A DNA stretch of 64,000 nt, from positions 701,106-765,105 of the forward strand of contig NZ_MLQR01000001.1 in the NCBI RefSeq assembly GCF_001866005.1. The letters are read 5' to 3'. Every line of letters starts with the position of its first letter. Within the stretch, counting starts at the first letter, position 1. The notes beneath the pieces are model-generated. The model was not told the origin of the DNA. It worked only from the letters and a program-made list of their open reading frames with translations, and searched no databases. Shown piece after piece: positions 33,243 through 41,813 of this stretch. This DNA is from Anaerobacillus alkalilacustris (GTDB lineage Bacteria; Bacillota; Bacilli; Bacillales; Anaerobacillaceae). The translations under genes were made by a program, and so were the position numbers.

Positions 33243-33278
33243 AAAAGGAGCAACTCTCATTTGAGAATTGCTCCTTTA
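33243..33278 (-). terminator. Terminator of the SRP RNA gene
   Basis: AAAGGAGCAATTCTC AAAT GAGAGTTGCTCCTTTT forms a strong stem with trailing T residues in minus sense. Confidence 0.88.
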
Positions 33279-33287
33279 TAAATTTAC

Positions 33288-33554
33288 TGCCGTGCACCTT
33301 CCTTTGATCAAGTTACCCCAGGCGTTACCTAAGCAGTTAGCTCGATTCAGGCGACTCTACGGCACACGGAAGGGGCCACTTACTGCTGCTTCCTTCCGGA
33401 CCTGACAGGGTTCATGGGTTTCCGTTGCGTAGAACCCAAATGTCAACACCACTTACTTAGGGCAGACCCCACGATAACAAGACCTAGGGAAGGGATTCCG
33501 TCTCGCTATAGCGGATTGCGAGTACAGGGCACCGCTACCTCCCCACCTAGCACG
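33288..33554 (-). ncRNA. ffs: Signal recognition particle RNA (large, 6S-like scRNA)
   Basis: The minus strand begins GTCGTGCTAGGTGGGGAGGT and contains the SRP domain IV hairpin CAGGTCCGGAAGGAAGCAGC with the GGAA tetraloop and the asymmetric internal loop. The 5' and 3' ends pair (GTCGTGC with GCACGGC). The length of about 267 nt indicates the Bacillus-type RNA with an Alu domain. It lies between tadA and dnaX, as in B. subtilis. Ends are approximate. Confidence 0.95.
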
Positions 33555-33748
33555 ACAAATTTATAAACTTTTTTACGCGCCATTTGTGTGACGCATAATT
33601 TAGTATAGACGTTTTCATAAAAAAAAGCAAGTGGACGAGGAGACTTGTTTTAGGAAAGGTAGTTAAAGTAAGGAAAAGGCTATGTTTTAAAGCTCATACT
33701 ATAATAAACTCAATTTGACCTTTCTTCCTAAAAGTTGATGTTTTTTAA

Positions 33749-34219
33749 TTATTTTTTATTTCTTTTCCTTAACTTTCTAAAAAAGTTGGTTAGTCTTTCG
33801 CCACATTCTTGTTCTAATACACCTTTTTCAACGACACACTGATGATTAAAACGTTCCTCATTTAAAAGGTTAAAAATCGTTCCTCCACAACCACCTTTTG
33901 GGTCACTCGCACCATAAACAACTCGCTCAACTCTTGATTGAACAATAGCCCCAGCACACATTGGACAAGGCTCTAGTGTTACATATAAAGTACAGTCCGT
34001 TAAACGCCATGTACCCAACACTCGACAAGCTTCATCTATCGCTAATAACTCCGCATGAGCAATAGCTCTCTGGTCAATCTCACGTCTATTGTAACCAGTG
34101 GCAATAATCACACCATTTTTAACTACAACAGCACCAATTGGTACCTCATCTATATTTTCAGCTTGTTGAGCAACCTCAAGCGCCTTCCTCATAAATAAAA
34201 TATCTTCTTCTACAAACAC
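33749..34219 (-). CDS. tadA: tRNA-specific adenosine deaminase
   Basis: TadA converts A34 to inosine in tRNA-Arg(ACG). The 156-residue protein has the zinc site HAE (in AIAHAELLAIDEA, near residues 54-58) and PCPMCAGA (near 84-91). The GTG at 34219 follows GGAGGTTAAGA and gives a normal N-terminal helix; the ATG nine codons downstream is possible but less well spaced. It precedes ffs and dnaX, as in other bacilli. The accessory island begins just upstream of it. Confidence 0.95.
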   Translation of the reverse strand: MFVEEDILFMRKALEVAQQAENIDEVPIGAVVVKNGVIIATGYNRREIDQRAIAHAELLAIDEACRVLGTWRLTDCTLYVTLEPCPMCAGAIVQSRVERVVYGASDPKGGCGGTIFNLLNEERFNHQCVVEKGVLEQECGERLTNFFRKLRKRNKK

Positions 34220-34385
34220 TTCTTAACCTCCACTTCATGATCATACTTCCAATGCTATACCTTCATACCATAATGAAAATCCATAATGTTAATTTCATTA
34301 AACAACTATCAACCTTATTTGACAACACTCGTGTATAAATGCTGAGTATGACTTATTTAGAAAAAACTCTTTTAGTAGTATAAAT
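34220..34385. other. Spacer at the left edge of the accessory block
   Basis: No gene is seen between the tadA start and repeat R6. It must contain the tadA promoter. Confidence 0.45.
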
Positions 34386-34649
34386 AAGAAAAGCAAAAGG
34401 CGCCTGCCTAACGGAGACAAACACTGGAAGGTCGGCAAGTAGCGGTCTGCTCTTTGACCGCAATCTATGTGCTTCTGCGTCTGACAGCAATGCTTCGAAG
34501 TAGGCTTCCTCGAAGCAAAGTAGCATGAAGCATCATCAAAGAAGCAAACCAGGAAGTCAGTGAAATCAGAGCCTTGACTGAAGTGATCGAGCCGATGGCG
34601 ACTGAAGCTAGACAGTTTTCAGGTTAGAAATTTATAAATTCTGATACTG
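34386..34649 (-). repeat. Dispersed repeat, copy R6
   Basis: About 260 bp lie downstream of the ccm operon. In gene sense it starts CAGTATCAGAATTTATAAAT at the T-run of the ccmG terminator and contains TCTAGCTTCAGTCGCC. Its middle is almost identical to R3 (GCATGAAGCATCATCAAAGA), and it ends CTTTTGCTTTTCTT. Confidence 0.85.
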
Positions 34650-34678
34650 AAAAAAGAGACCATACCGGTCCCTTTTTG
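34650..34678 (-). terminator. Terminator of the ccm operon
   Basis: GGGACCGGTATGGTCTC in minus sense forms a short stem followed by TTTTTTCAG. It lies 10 bp past the ccmG stop and directly before repeat R6. Confidence 0.75.
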
Positions 34679-34687
34679 AATTATTAA

Positions 34688-35206
34688 TTATCTTAAACCT
34701 TGTAATTCCTTTAGTTTAACTCCTAAAAAGTCTCGGTTTACCCCACCAATGAAATGTTCAACAATGATACCTTCTTCGTTAATCATAATCGTCTCAGGTT
34801 GTCCAAGTGCACCAAAACGTCTCGATACATGATTGTTAAAGTCAAGAATGTACGTTTTGTTTGAATTTTTTTCTTCAACATACCTTTTTACAGTGTTTAA
34901 AGGCTCTCCTTTAACAACGATAAATAAATTCATCTCATCCTTAAATTCTTCGTTAAACTTTTCAAGTTCAGGTGCTTCAGCAACACAGGAAACACACCAT
35001 GTAGCGAAAAAGTTTAAAATAACAATTTCACCACGGTAATCAGAAAGTCGATGGGTATTACCGTCTAAATCTTGTAATTCGAAATCGTATGCCTCTTCAC
35101 CAATACCTACAGTATTACCAACTGATCGTAAACCTAAGACCATGGTGGCTAACATCGCAATAACAAAAACTAAAACGATCATCTGTACTACTTTTGTTTT
35201 TTTCAT
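34688..35206 (-). CDS. ccmG: Membrane-anchored thiol-disulfide oxidoreductase CcmG/ResA-like
   Basis: The 172-residue protein has an N-terminal signal anchor (residues about 7-27) and an extracellular thioredoxin fold with the active site ATWCVSC (Cys71, Cys74) and the cis-Pro motif GQPET (135-139). Such proteins reduce the Cys pairs of apocytochrome c before heme attachment. It is the last gene of the ccm operon, 40 bp after ccmD. ResA (System II) and CcmG share this fold; the context argues for CcmG. Confidence 0.9.
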   Translation of the reverse strand: MKKTKVVQMIVLVFVIAMLATMVLGLRSVGNTVGIGEEAYDFELQDLDGNTHRLSDYRGEIVILNFFATWCVSCVAEAPELEKFNEEFKDEMNLFIVVKGEPLNTVKRYVEEKNSNKTYILDFNNHVSRRFGALGQPETIMINEEGIIVEHFIGGVNRDFLGVKLKELQGLR

Positions 35207-35246
35207 TAACAAACCACCGCCTTGTTCACTTGAGGTTGTAAAACAA

Positions 35247-35375
35247 TCACTTTTTTTCTAACTCTTGTAGAAATTTCAGTTGCTTTGCAATATCACTCTG
35301 ACGTTTACCAAGAGTAAAAATATATCCTGCTAACAATAACCAAATAACTGAATAAGCCGCAAATAAGTATGCCAT
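35247..35375 (-). CDS. ccmD: Heme exporter small subunit CcmD
   Basis: This 42-residue protein starts MAYLFAAYSVIWLLLAGYIF and ends with a basic, helical cytosolic tail (KRQSDIAKQLKFLQELEKK). One transmembrane helix, small size and its place directly after ccmC match CcmD, which helps release holo-CcmE from the CcmABC complex. The ATG has GGGGGAT 7 nt upstream. It lies 15 bp after the ccmC stop. Sequence conservation in CcmD is low, so context carries the call. Confidence 0.85.
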   Translation of the reverse strand: MAYLFAAYSVIWLLLAGYIFTLGKRQSDIAKQLKFLQELEKK

Positions 35376-35390
35376 ATCAAATATCCCCCT

Positions 35391-36128
35391 TTAACCAAGC
35401 ATCTTTTCTTGCATACGTTCTTTTATACGATCTGCATGAATTTTAAGTTTTTCAATATAGACTCCTTTTTGTAAGAGCACAAAATATACCACTGTCATTG
35501 TGAAGACTGAGAAAATAAGAGCAAATAGCATTGATGGTTCAATTCCGCCACCGACCTCATTCGCTCCTTCACCAAAAACTACAGGATGAAGTCTCGAATT
35601 CCACCACCGAATTGACATAAATACAATTGGTACATTAATAACGCTTATGATACCAAACACGGAAGCAAGACGGGCTTTCTTTTCCCAAGGACCTTCCATT
35701 TTTCTAATCATAATGTAAGCAATATACATAAAAAACATGATTAAAGTAGTCGTCAGTCTTGGCTCCCAACTCCACCAAGCGTTCCAAGAAGACCGTCCCC
35801 ATATTGGACCAGTTGTTAAGACAATAGCTGTATAGACAACCCCAATTTCTGCAGAGAAACCTGCGTATAAATCAAATATTCTGTTTCGTTTAATTAGATA
35901 CAGAATACTAAACAAAGCTACAACGAAAAAGGCGAAGAAAGCAACCCAAGCAGAAGCTACATGGAAATAAAATATTTTCTGTACGACACCCATCACAGCT
36001 TCAACAGGAGTCCAAACAAATGCTAAATATAAGGCCACAACCATCATCGGAATAGAAATATAAAACAAAATTTTATACGAAAGGGTTTCTTTTGGGATAT
36101 CAGTTAAGTCCCCACTTTTACTATTCAT
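35391..36128 (-). CDS. ccmC: Heme exporter/handling protein CcmC
   Basis: CcmC presents heme to CcmE. The 245-residue protein has about six transmembrane segments, an external tryptophan-rich motif (WNAWWSWEPRLTT, residues 115-127) and flanking His residues (His56 in FYFHVASAW and His181 in RLHPVVF), the proposed heme ligands. The usual WWxWDPR is WWSWEPR here, so Glu replaces Asp. It lies 6 bp after ccmB. Confidence 0.93.
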   Translation of the reverse strand: MNSKSGDLTDIPKETLSYKILFYISIPMMVVALYLAFVWTPVEAVMGVVQKIFYFHVASAWVAFFAFFVVALFSILYLIKRNRIFDLYAGFSAEIGVVYTAIVLTTGPIWGRSSWNAWWSWEPRLTTTLIMFFMYIAYIMIRKMEGPWEKKARLASVFGIISVINVPIVFMSIRWWNSRLHPVVFGEGANEVGGGIEPSMLFALIFSVFTMTVVYFVLLQKGVYIEKLKIHADRIKERMQEKMLG

Positions 36129-36134
36129 ACCCTT

Positions 36135-36818
36135 TTACACCTCCAACACATATTCAAAAAGAATTAAACATAATACAAAAAAGAGTAAATTATAAACTCC
36201 CATTAACTGCATCCAAGAAATTGCACTTGATAGTTGCTCTATATCTATTAATAGAATTCTTGTTGCTTGAACAGCAGCAATAAGAAGCGGACTTACAATA
36301 GGAAACAGTAAAATCGGTAAAAGCATTTCACTGCTTCTAGAATTAGCTGCTAACCCTGCTAAAAATGTGCCTACACTAATAAACCCAAATGTACCTAAAA
36401 AAACTACTCCTACAAACAAAGCTAAGTTCCCAACAAAGCGGAAATCAAATAATAGAAATAATACCGGAATGGAAATAAGTTGAACTAACAATACGAAAAC
36501 AAAATTAGCTAAAACTTTTCCTAAGTAAATACTAGAAGGATCAGTAGGTGAAACAATCATTCCGTAAAGATTGTCGTTTTTTGTTTCAGACAAAAAGGAA
36601 CGATTTAAACCTAGAATAGCTGCAAAAATAGTAATAACCCAAATCAGTCCAGGAATGATGGCACGAACAGTATTATTAGATGGGTCAAAAGCAAAACTAA
36701 AGGTTACGATAACAAGCCCAGAAAATATGAGCATCGTTGAAACGATTTGCTTTGTTTTCCATTCGGAATAAAGATCTTTACCAGCTATAATAAAGGCTGA
36801 TCTGAATAAGTTGTTCAT
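36135..36818 (-). CDS. ccmB: Heme exporter permease CcmB
   Basis: CcmB is the second membrane subunit of the CcmABCD ABC complex. The 227-residue protein has six predicted transmembrane segments and the conserved segment TKNDNLYGMIVSPTDPSSIYLGK near residues 78-100. Its start overlaps the last 4 bp of ccmA, indicating coupled translation. The family role is to release holo-CcmE by ATP-driven conformational change; the transport substrate is uncertain in all systems. Confidence 0.92.
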   Translation of the reverse strand: MNNLFRSAFIIAGKDLYSEWKTKQIVSTMLIFSGLVIVTFSFAFDPSNNTVRAIIPGLIWVITIFAAILGLNRSFLSETKNDNLYGMIVSPTDPSSIYLGKVLANFVFVLLVQLISIPVLFLLFDFRFVGNLALFVGVVFLGTFGFISVGTFLAGLAANSRSSEMLLPILLFPIVSPLLIAAVQATRILLIDIEQLSSAISWMQLMGVYNLLFFVLCLILFEYVLEV

Positions 36819-37516
36819 AGACTTGCCACCTGTTCCATGTATTTTTCAGTTATGGCTTCAAGATTTTTTTCGATATTTTGTAAATCATCAACTACTTTAC
36901 CATTCTTTATAATGACGAATCGATCACAAGTTTCTAAGGCTTGCCCAAAATCATGTGTGACCATTATAATCGTCGCACCTTCCTGTTTCATACGCAAAAT
37001 AACTTTATTTAATAGCTGAATAGCTTGTTGATCTAAGCCTGTGTGTGGTTCATCAAACAATAAAATCTCAGGATCGTGAATGATCGCTCGGGCGATAGCA
37101 ATTCTTTGAATCATCCCACGTGAAAACGATCTAACTGGATCATGCATAAAAAAACTAAGCCCTACTTCATCAATTAATTTTTTCGCTCGTTCTTCAACAT
37201 CTTGAACACCGTAAAGCTTTCCAAAAAACTTCAAATTTTCTAATGGCGTTAAATGATCATATAAAAAACTATTATGCGCTAAAAATCCTATTTTTCTTTT
37301 GCTATCATAAGAATCTTTTTTCATATCCAGTCCAGCAATTTTCACTTCGCCAGAACTAGCTTTAACTAAACCACCCAAAATTTTCAGCACTGTACTTTTG
37401 CCAGCTCCATTCGGCCCTAGTATTGCAACAGTTTCTCCTTTTTCAATTGAAAGGTTAATACCACGAAGAATCATTTTGTCTCCGATTGTTTTAATGAGTC
37501 CTTTTGTTTCAATCAT
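36815..37516 (-). CDS. ccmA: ABC transporter ATP-binding protein CcmA
   Basis: The 233-residue ATPase has Walker A GPNGAGKST (near residues 34-42), the Q-loop region LAHNSFLYDHLTP, a signature FSRGMIQRIAIARA and Walker B EILLFDEP. The signature is SRGMIQR rather than the textbook LSGGQ, which is common for CcmA. It overlaps ccmB by 4 bp and is the cytosolic motor of the CcmABCD complex. The B-C-D genes that follow distinguish it from generic exporters. Confidence 0.92.
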   Translation of the reverse strand: MIETKGLIKTIGDKMILRGINLSIEKGETVAILGPNGAGKSTVLKILGGLVKASSGEVKIAGLDMKKDSYDSKRKIGFLAHNSFLYDHLTPLENLKFFGKLYGVQDVEERAKKLIDEVGLSFFMHDPVRSFSRGMIQRIAIARAIIHDPEILLFDEPHTGLDQQAIQLLNKVILRMKQEGATIIMVTHDFGQALETCDRFVIIKNGKVVDDLQNIEKNLEAITEKYMEQVASL

Positions 37517-37531
37517 GGTCTTATCTCCTTT

Positions 37532-37927
37532 TTAGTCCATAAACTGTTGCAATTGCACTTTCACTTTTACAAGGTGCTCACGGTATGCTTTAGCTTTGGT
37601 TTCGTATTCTTGATCTGAAAGGTTACCTGTTTTTTTCATTTCTTCTAACTCTAACAACTTATTCATAATGACTTTTTGTTTTACAACTAAATCATGGAAC
37701 TTCTTTTCATCTGTGTTCGCTTCCAATTTCTCTTCTGATGCTCTATTTTTCATTTGAAAGTATACAAACCAACCTACGCCTGCAAAAATAATCATCACGA
37801 TAATCGCAGTAAAAAGATGGGCGTCAAAGTTTCTAAGTGGCGAATCGTACCACATTCGCAAATGGCCTGGGTTATGAAATGCAGGAGAAGAACGTGTGAT
37901 TGCTGAAGCCAAAATCAGGTCGATCAT
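37532..37927 (-). CDS. Uncharacterised membrane protein in the ccm operon (CcmI-like helical tail)
   Basis: The 131-residue protein is not recognised as a named family. It has a short N-terminal region, one transmembrane helix (about residues 39-58) and a cytosolic helical domain. That domain ends in a helical hairpin (LEEMKKTGNLSDQEYETKAK), like the Gly-Leu-Ser-x-x-x-Tyr pattern of CcmI and SHOCT segments. It overlaps the stop of the 119-residue gene upstream and lies 15 bp from ccmA, so it is part of the operon. A CcmI-like role in apocytochrome handling is inference. Confidence 0.7.
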   Translation of the reverse strand: MIDLILASAITRSSPAFHNPGHLRMWYDSPLRNFDAHLFTAIIVMIIFAGVGWFVYFQMKNRASEEKLEANTDEKKFHDLVVKQKVIMNKLLELEEMKKTGNLSDQEYETKAKAYREHLVKVKVQLQQFMD

Positions 37928-38286
37928 TAATCTCCCCTTCTTTCTTTTCGGAGTTTCGCCAACTCCTCTTCTATTTCAGCTTCAATATCTTTCACTACAC
38001 TTTCATTTGTGTTTGTCGTTGTTTTATCACGATTTTCTTTTGCAATAAATTCTGCGGCTAGTTTCTCATATTCAACTTTTAACCTACTATAATCTTCTTC
38101 AGACAACTTTTGCATATGATAATCCATTTCTAATTCATTTAGTGTTGCATAGATATTTTTTAGCGAAATATCATCCATATCATCTACTATTTTTACTGCC
38201 TCTAACTCCACTTTCGGTCTTAATAAAGGAGTAATTACAATATACAAGCAAAATGCCGTTATTAATAAAGCAACTATATAAGCCAT
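37927..38286 (-). CDS. CcmI N-terminal-domain-like membrane protein
   Basis: This 119-residue protein has one N-terminal transmembrane helix (about residues 3-21) followed by a helical cytosolic part with LNELEMDYHMQKLSEEDYSRLK. That is close to the ELE-D-x(4)-KLSEEDY pattern of the CcmI N-terminal domain. The large TPR domain of proteobacterial CcmI is absent. It lies between ccmH' and the 131-residue gene with 13-bp and 1-bp junctions. A truncated CcmI is the best reading. Confidence 0.7.
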   Translation of the reverse strand: MAYIVALLITAFCLYIVITPLLRPKVELEAVKIVDDMDDISLKNIYATLNELEMDYHMQKLSEEDYSRLKVEYEKLAAEFIAKENRDKTTTNTNESVVKDIEAEIEEELAKLRKERRGD

Positions 38287-38299
38287 GAGCTCTCACATC

Positions 38300-38776
38300 C
38301 TAGTAGTACTTTTTACGTTCTTCGTCAATGATCGATTGCATAATTTCATCTTCTACATTCTCTACTTTAGTTTTCTCAAAAAGTTTTCCTTTTTTATTTA
38401 TAATAATATTTTTTAACCCTATAAATAGGATAAAGCTAGCCACACCCAATACAAAGAAAGGCGTAATCCATGCAGCTAAACTAAAACCACGTTTTTCAGG
38501 TACTATTAACCCTTCTTCGCCATACATACTGTAATAGTAATCAAGGATCTCTTGCTCACTCTTACCCTCATTTAATAGACTTGCGATATCTTCATAATAT
38601 CGTTGTTTTGTTGCACAGGTTGCCAAATCATGATTTTCATGACCTTGCATTGAAAACTTACTAGCAACCTCTTTTACTTCAGGAGAGTTTATATCATAAA
38701 ACTCTCCATTAACTAAACCTACATTTGAGCTAAGAAAAACTATGAAAAATAATATTGTTGTTATAATTGTTTTCAC
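38300..38776 (-). CDS. CcmH-like paralogue lacking the CXXC motif
   Basis: The 158-residue protein has a signal peptide, a CcmH-type helical domain (residues about 28-90), the shared segment EKRGFSLAAWITPFFVLG and a transmembrane helix near 103-120. It ends IIDEERKKYY, identical to its neighbour. Where CcmH has its redox Cys pair, this protein reads KFSMQGHENHDLATCATK, with a single Cys at 54. It therefore cannot perform dithiol exchange by itself. It probably arose by tandem duplication and may be a structural or specificity subunit; this is inference. Confidence 0.82.
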   Translation of the reverse strand: MKTIITTILFFIVFLSSNVGLVNGEFYDINSPEVKEVASKFSMQGHENHDLATCATKQRYYEDIASLLNEGKSEQEILDYYYSMYGEEGLIVPEKRGFSLAAWITPFFVLGVASFILFIGLKNIIINKKGKLFEKTKVENVEDEIMQSIIDEERKKYY

Positions 38777-38787
38777 TATTCAACATC

Positions 38788-39282
38788 CTAATAATATTTT
38801 TTACGTTCTTCGTCAATGATTGATTTCAGAATTTCATCTTCTGTCTCATCAAGGTCCGTAGTATCAGAACTTACATTCTCAGAACTACGGTTTACTTTGA
38901 TCCATTTTCGAATAACATAGAAAAGGCCAGTTCCAGCAGTACCTAGTACAAAAAATGGCAATATCCATGCAGCAAGACTGAACCCACGTTTTTCTGGTGC
39001 TGTTAAGATTTCCTCACCATACATACTCACGTAGTAATCTTTTATTTCATCTTTATTTAGCCCATCATCCATCATTTCTTTCATTTCTTGTTTAAAGGCA
39101 TCATTTAAACCACAACCTTGCATATTACATTCGAAATGATCTTGACCACAGCCACACATACACATAAATTGACTAGCCACTTCTTTAAACTCTTGTGATT
39201 TAAAGTCGTATTGATCAACGGCAGAAACAGGCAATGCAACCATTGACAACAGGAGCACCAAAACAAAAAAGACTTTTTTCAT
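38788..39282 (-). CDS. ccmH: Cytochrome c-type biogenesis protein CcmH
   Basis: CcmH reduces or binds the apocytochrome CXXCH thiols for the CcmF lyase. The 164-residue protein has a signal peptide, a Cys-rich segment (FMCMCGCGQDHFECNMQGCG, Cys at 41, 43, 45, 52 and 57), the YGEEILTAPEKRGFSLAAW segment and a transmembrane helix. The Cys pattern is richer than the LRCxxC of proteobacteria. It overlaps the ccmF stop by one base. Its C-terminal ten residues equal those of the next gene. Confidence 0.9.
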   Translation of the reverse strand: MKKVFFVLVLLLSMVALPVSAVDQYDFKSQEFKEVASQFMCMCGCGQDHFECNMQGCGLNDAFKQEMKEMMDDGLNKDEIKDYYVSMYGEEILTAPEKRGFSLAAWILPFFVLGTAGTGLFYVIRKWIKVNRSSENVSSDTTDLDETEDEILKSIIDEERKKYY

Positions 39283-41261
39283 TACGACACCTTCCTATTT
39301 GGACCTTTATACCTTGGTGTAATGTTTCCATATTTCCCACCCCAGATTGCAAAGATTGATCCTAGAACTAATACATAACTACCGATCCAAACCCAACGAA
39401 CTAACGGATTTACCTTAACAACAAAAGTTGCTCTTTCATCACTTTCCCAAGCACTTAAAACGACATATAAATCTTCACGAAGGTTTCCTAATACCGCCAC
39501 ATTTGTTGAAGGTTCTTCCCAATTCCCGTAAAAAATTCGTTCAGGTTGGACATAACCAATTTCTTTACCATCTCTTTGTACACGAATATTAGCAAATACT
39601 ACATCGTTTAAGCCTTCCGAACGTTGTGCAATATATTCATACGTTAAAACATAGTCTTCAATTTCAATCGTTCCGCCTTTTGGAATAGTTTTCATCGTTT
39701 CACTATCAAAGTTTGAACCAACAATTCCGATTGCCATAAGAGCAATACCAAAGTGTACGATATACCCACCGTAACGTCGGCGATTTTTAACCATTAACCA
39801 ATATAAAGCTACTGGAACCGATTCTTTTGTTACTTTTCTTCTCGCCTTCACTCCACGGTAAAATTCTAAAATATGTGTTAGTATCATAAACGAAATAATA
39901 CCATAGGAGATGATCGGATAAGCGGCTCTCATTCCTAAGCCTGCTAACAAACCAACAATAACTAAGCTAATAATCGCCGGAATTAAGAAGTTATCTCGTA
40001 AATTCTTAGTCGTTGAGCGTTGCCAAGCAATTAAAGGACAAACAGCCATAACAAAAATTAACGCTAGTAAAATTGGTGACATAACTGTGTTAAAAAACGG
40101 AATCCCTACTGTTACCTTGTAGCCCCTTACTGCCTCAGATACTAACGGGAAAATCGTTCCCCAAAACACCGCAAACGTACCACCAACTAAAATTAAATTA
40201 TTAACTAGGAAACTACTTTCTTTTGATAAAAACGATTCAAACTGACCACTATCTTGTTTCAATAAATGATATCTACTCATTAAAATATATAAAGAGAATA
40301 TAACTGCTAACGCCATGAAGATTAAGAAATACGCACCTAGATTTGAATCACCAAAGGCATGTACTGAAGTTAGCACTCCACTCCTTACTAAAAACGTTCC
40401 AAAGAGTGTTAACGCATAAGAAAGAATAATTAAACTAATGTTCCAGATTTTCAACATACCTTTTCGTTCTTGGATCATGACAGAGTGTAAGTATGCAGTT
40501 ACCGTTAACCACGGCATAAATGAGGCATTTTCTACTGGGTCCCAAGCCCAATAACCGCCCCAACCTAATTCCATGTATGCCCAATAACCACCAATTACGT
40601 TTCCTAAAGTTAAGAACACCCAAGCAACGATCGTCCAACGTCTAGTCATGCGAAGCCAAAAAGCATCGATATTTTTAATAATTAGTGCAGCAATTGCAAA
40701 AGCAAACGGTACTGCTAATCCAACATAACCTAGATATAAGGTCACCGGGTGAAGAAGCATTCCAGGGTCTTGTAGCATCGGATTTAATCCACGACCTTCA
40801 GCTGGAACATAATCTAGCAATATAAATGGTTTCGTTACAAAACTTAATATAAGGTAGAAGAAAATTGTATTAGCTAGCATAATCGAACAAACATAAGGGG
40901 TTAATGGATTGTTTTTCATTTTCTTTGAATATGCAACCATAAAGGTATACATCGTTAAGAAAAATGTCCAAAGTAGTAAAGAGCCTGCATTCCCTGCCCA
41001 TAAAGCTGCTAACTTATAAACTAAAGGTAGATCCGTACTCGTGTATGATGCAACATACTCAAACTGCAATTGACTAGTACCTAAGGCAATAAATAATATT
41101 GCCATGGAAATAGTCGCTAAAATAAAGACAGCTAAAGTAGCCGCTTTCCCACTATCTACTAACCTTTGATCTTGTTTATATATCCCTAAAATAAATATAA
41201 TAAATGCATAAATTGATAAAGCTAACGCCAAATAAATTGATAAATTTCCGATAATATGCAC
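39282..41261 (-). CDS. ccmF: Cytochrome c heme lyase subunit CcmF
   Basis: CcmF joins heme from CcmE to apocytochromes. The likely GTG start at 41261 (AAGGTG 6 nt upstream) gives 659 residues with about 14-15 transmembrane segments. The WWD domain WGGYWAWDPVENASFMPW lies at about 234-251, and conserved His residues sit in DPGMLLHPVTLYLG (about 171) and SVHAFG. The longer in-frame start at 41312 lacks a ribosome-binding site. In the operon it follows ccmE and precedes ccmH. Confidence 0.95.
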   Translation of the reverse strand: MHIIGNLSIYLALALSIYAFIIFILGIYKQDQRLVDSGKAATLAVFILATISMAILFIALGTSQLQFEYVASYTSTDLPLVYKLAALWAGNAGSLLLWTFFLTMYTFMVAYSKKMKNNPLTPYVCSIMLANTIFFYLILSFVTKPFILLDYVPAEGRGLNPMLQDPGMLLHPVTLYLGYVGLAVPFAFAIAALIIKNIDAFWLRMTRRWTIVAWVFLTLGNVIGGYWAYMELGWGGYWAWDPVENASFMPWLTVTAYLHSVMIQERKGMLKIWNISLIILSYALTLFGTFLVRSGVLTSVHAFGDSNLGAYFLIFMALAVIFSLYILMSRYHLLKQDSGQFESFLSKESSFLVNNLILVGGTFAVFWGTIFPLVSEAVRGYKVTVGIPFFNTVMSPILLALIFVMAVCPLIAWQRSTTKNLRDNFLIPAIISLVIVGLLAGLGMRAAYPIISYGIISFMILTHILEFYRGVKARRKVTKESVPVALYWLMVKNRRRYGGYIVHFGIALMAIGIVGSNFDSETMKTIPKGGTIEIEDYVLTYEYIAQRSEGLNDVVFANIRVQRDGKEIGYVQPERIFYGNWEEPSTNVAVLGNLREDLYVVLSAWESDERATFVVKVNPLVRWVWIGSYVLVLGSIFAIWGGKYGNITPRYKGPNRKVS

Positions 41262-41357
41262 GATGTTCACCTTCTTTGTTTTTAGATCACTAAGATAAAA
41301 GAGGCCTTTCACAAGGAGTAACCCTGCAAGGCCTAAATACCCTTAGTGTATTGTTTC

Positions 41358-41798
41358 TTAATCGTTCTCTAGAAGCTCTTTATGGAACTCAGCATCATAG
41401 TTAGAAGGATCCTCTCCTTCATATTTTGACGGACATTTCGTTTGGACACGTTCTGCTCGGAACGGTTCCCCTGGTTCAATATACCCCCCTAGGATAACAA
41501 TAACTCCTTCTGAAAAGTTATCTGGCCTCGGACGATCGTGGAAAACAGATAGCACATTCCCATCTTCATCAACAATATCAAAGCGTAGCTCTATTTCATC
41601 TGCTCTCCAATCAATAGAATCTTCAATTAGGAATCCTTCTGTCGTAATGTAACGATCCTTGTATTTCTCTGGGTTTGTGATTGCTTCGTGAAGAGGGATC
41701 TCCGTACCACTAGCTCCTGGTGTTGCAGCAATTAATAATATTAAGATAGCTATAATAATTGTACTTCCACCCAGTAAAACTTTAGTATTTTTCTTCAT
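41358..41798 (-). CDS. ccmE: Heme chaperone CcmE, CXXXY type
   Basis: CcmE carries heme covalently from CcmABCD to CcmF. The 146-residue protein has an N-terminal transmembrane anchor (about residues 7-25) and an OB-fold domain (TEGFLIEDSIDWRADEIELRF...VILGGYIEPG). The usual heme-binding His of HxxxY is replaced by Cys122 in KCPSKYEG (CXXXY). This variant is known from archaeal and Desulfovibrio-type Ccm systems. It lies 15 bp after the 333-residue gene and 96 bp before ccmF. Confidence 0.92.
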   Translation of the reverse strand: MKKNTKVLLGGSTIIIAILILLIAATPGASGTEIPLHEAITNPEKYKDRYITTEGFLIEDSIDWRADEIELRFDIVDEDGNVLSVFHDRPRPDNFSEGVIVILGGYIEPGEPFRAERVQTKCPSKYEGEDPSNYDAEFHKELLEND

Positions 41799-41813
41799 CT
41801 TAACGCCTCCCCT

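Noticed and set aside
34386-34649. Group II intron remnant as the identity of the dispersed repeats
   Set aside because: Terminator targeting recalls group IIC introns, but no domain V-like hairpin or reverse transcriptase fragment was recognised, and minimal copies are only 66 bp. It is kept only as a comparison.
38300-38776. Frameshift explanation for the missing CXXC in the second CcmH
   Set aside because: The frame is intact from signal peptide to the conserved C-terminus, and flanking residues align with the paralogue, so the Cys loss looks like real divergence.
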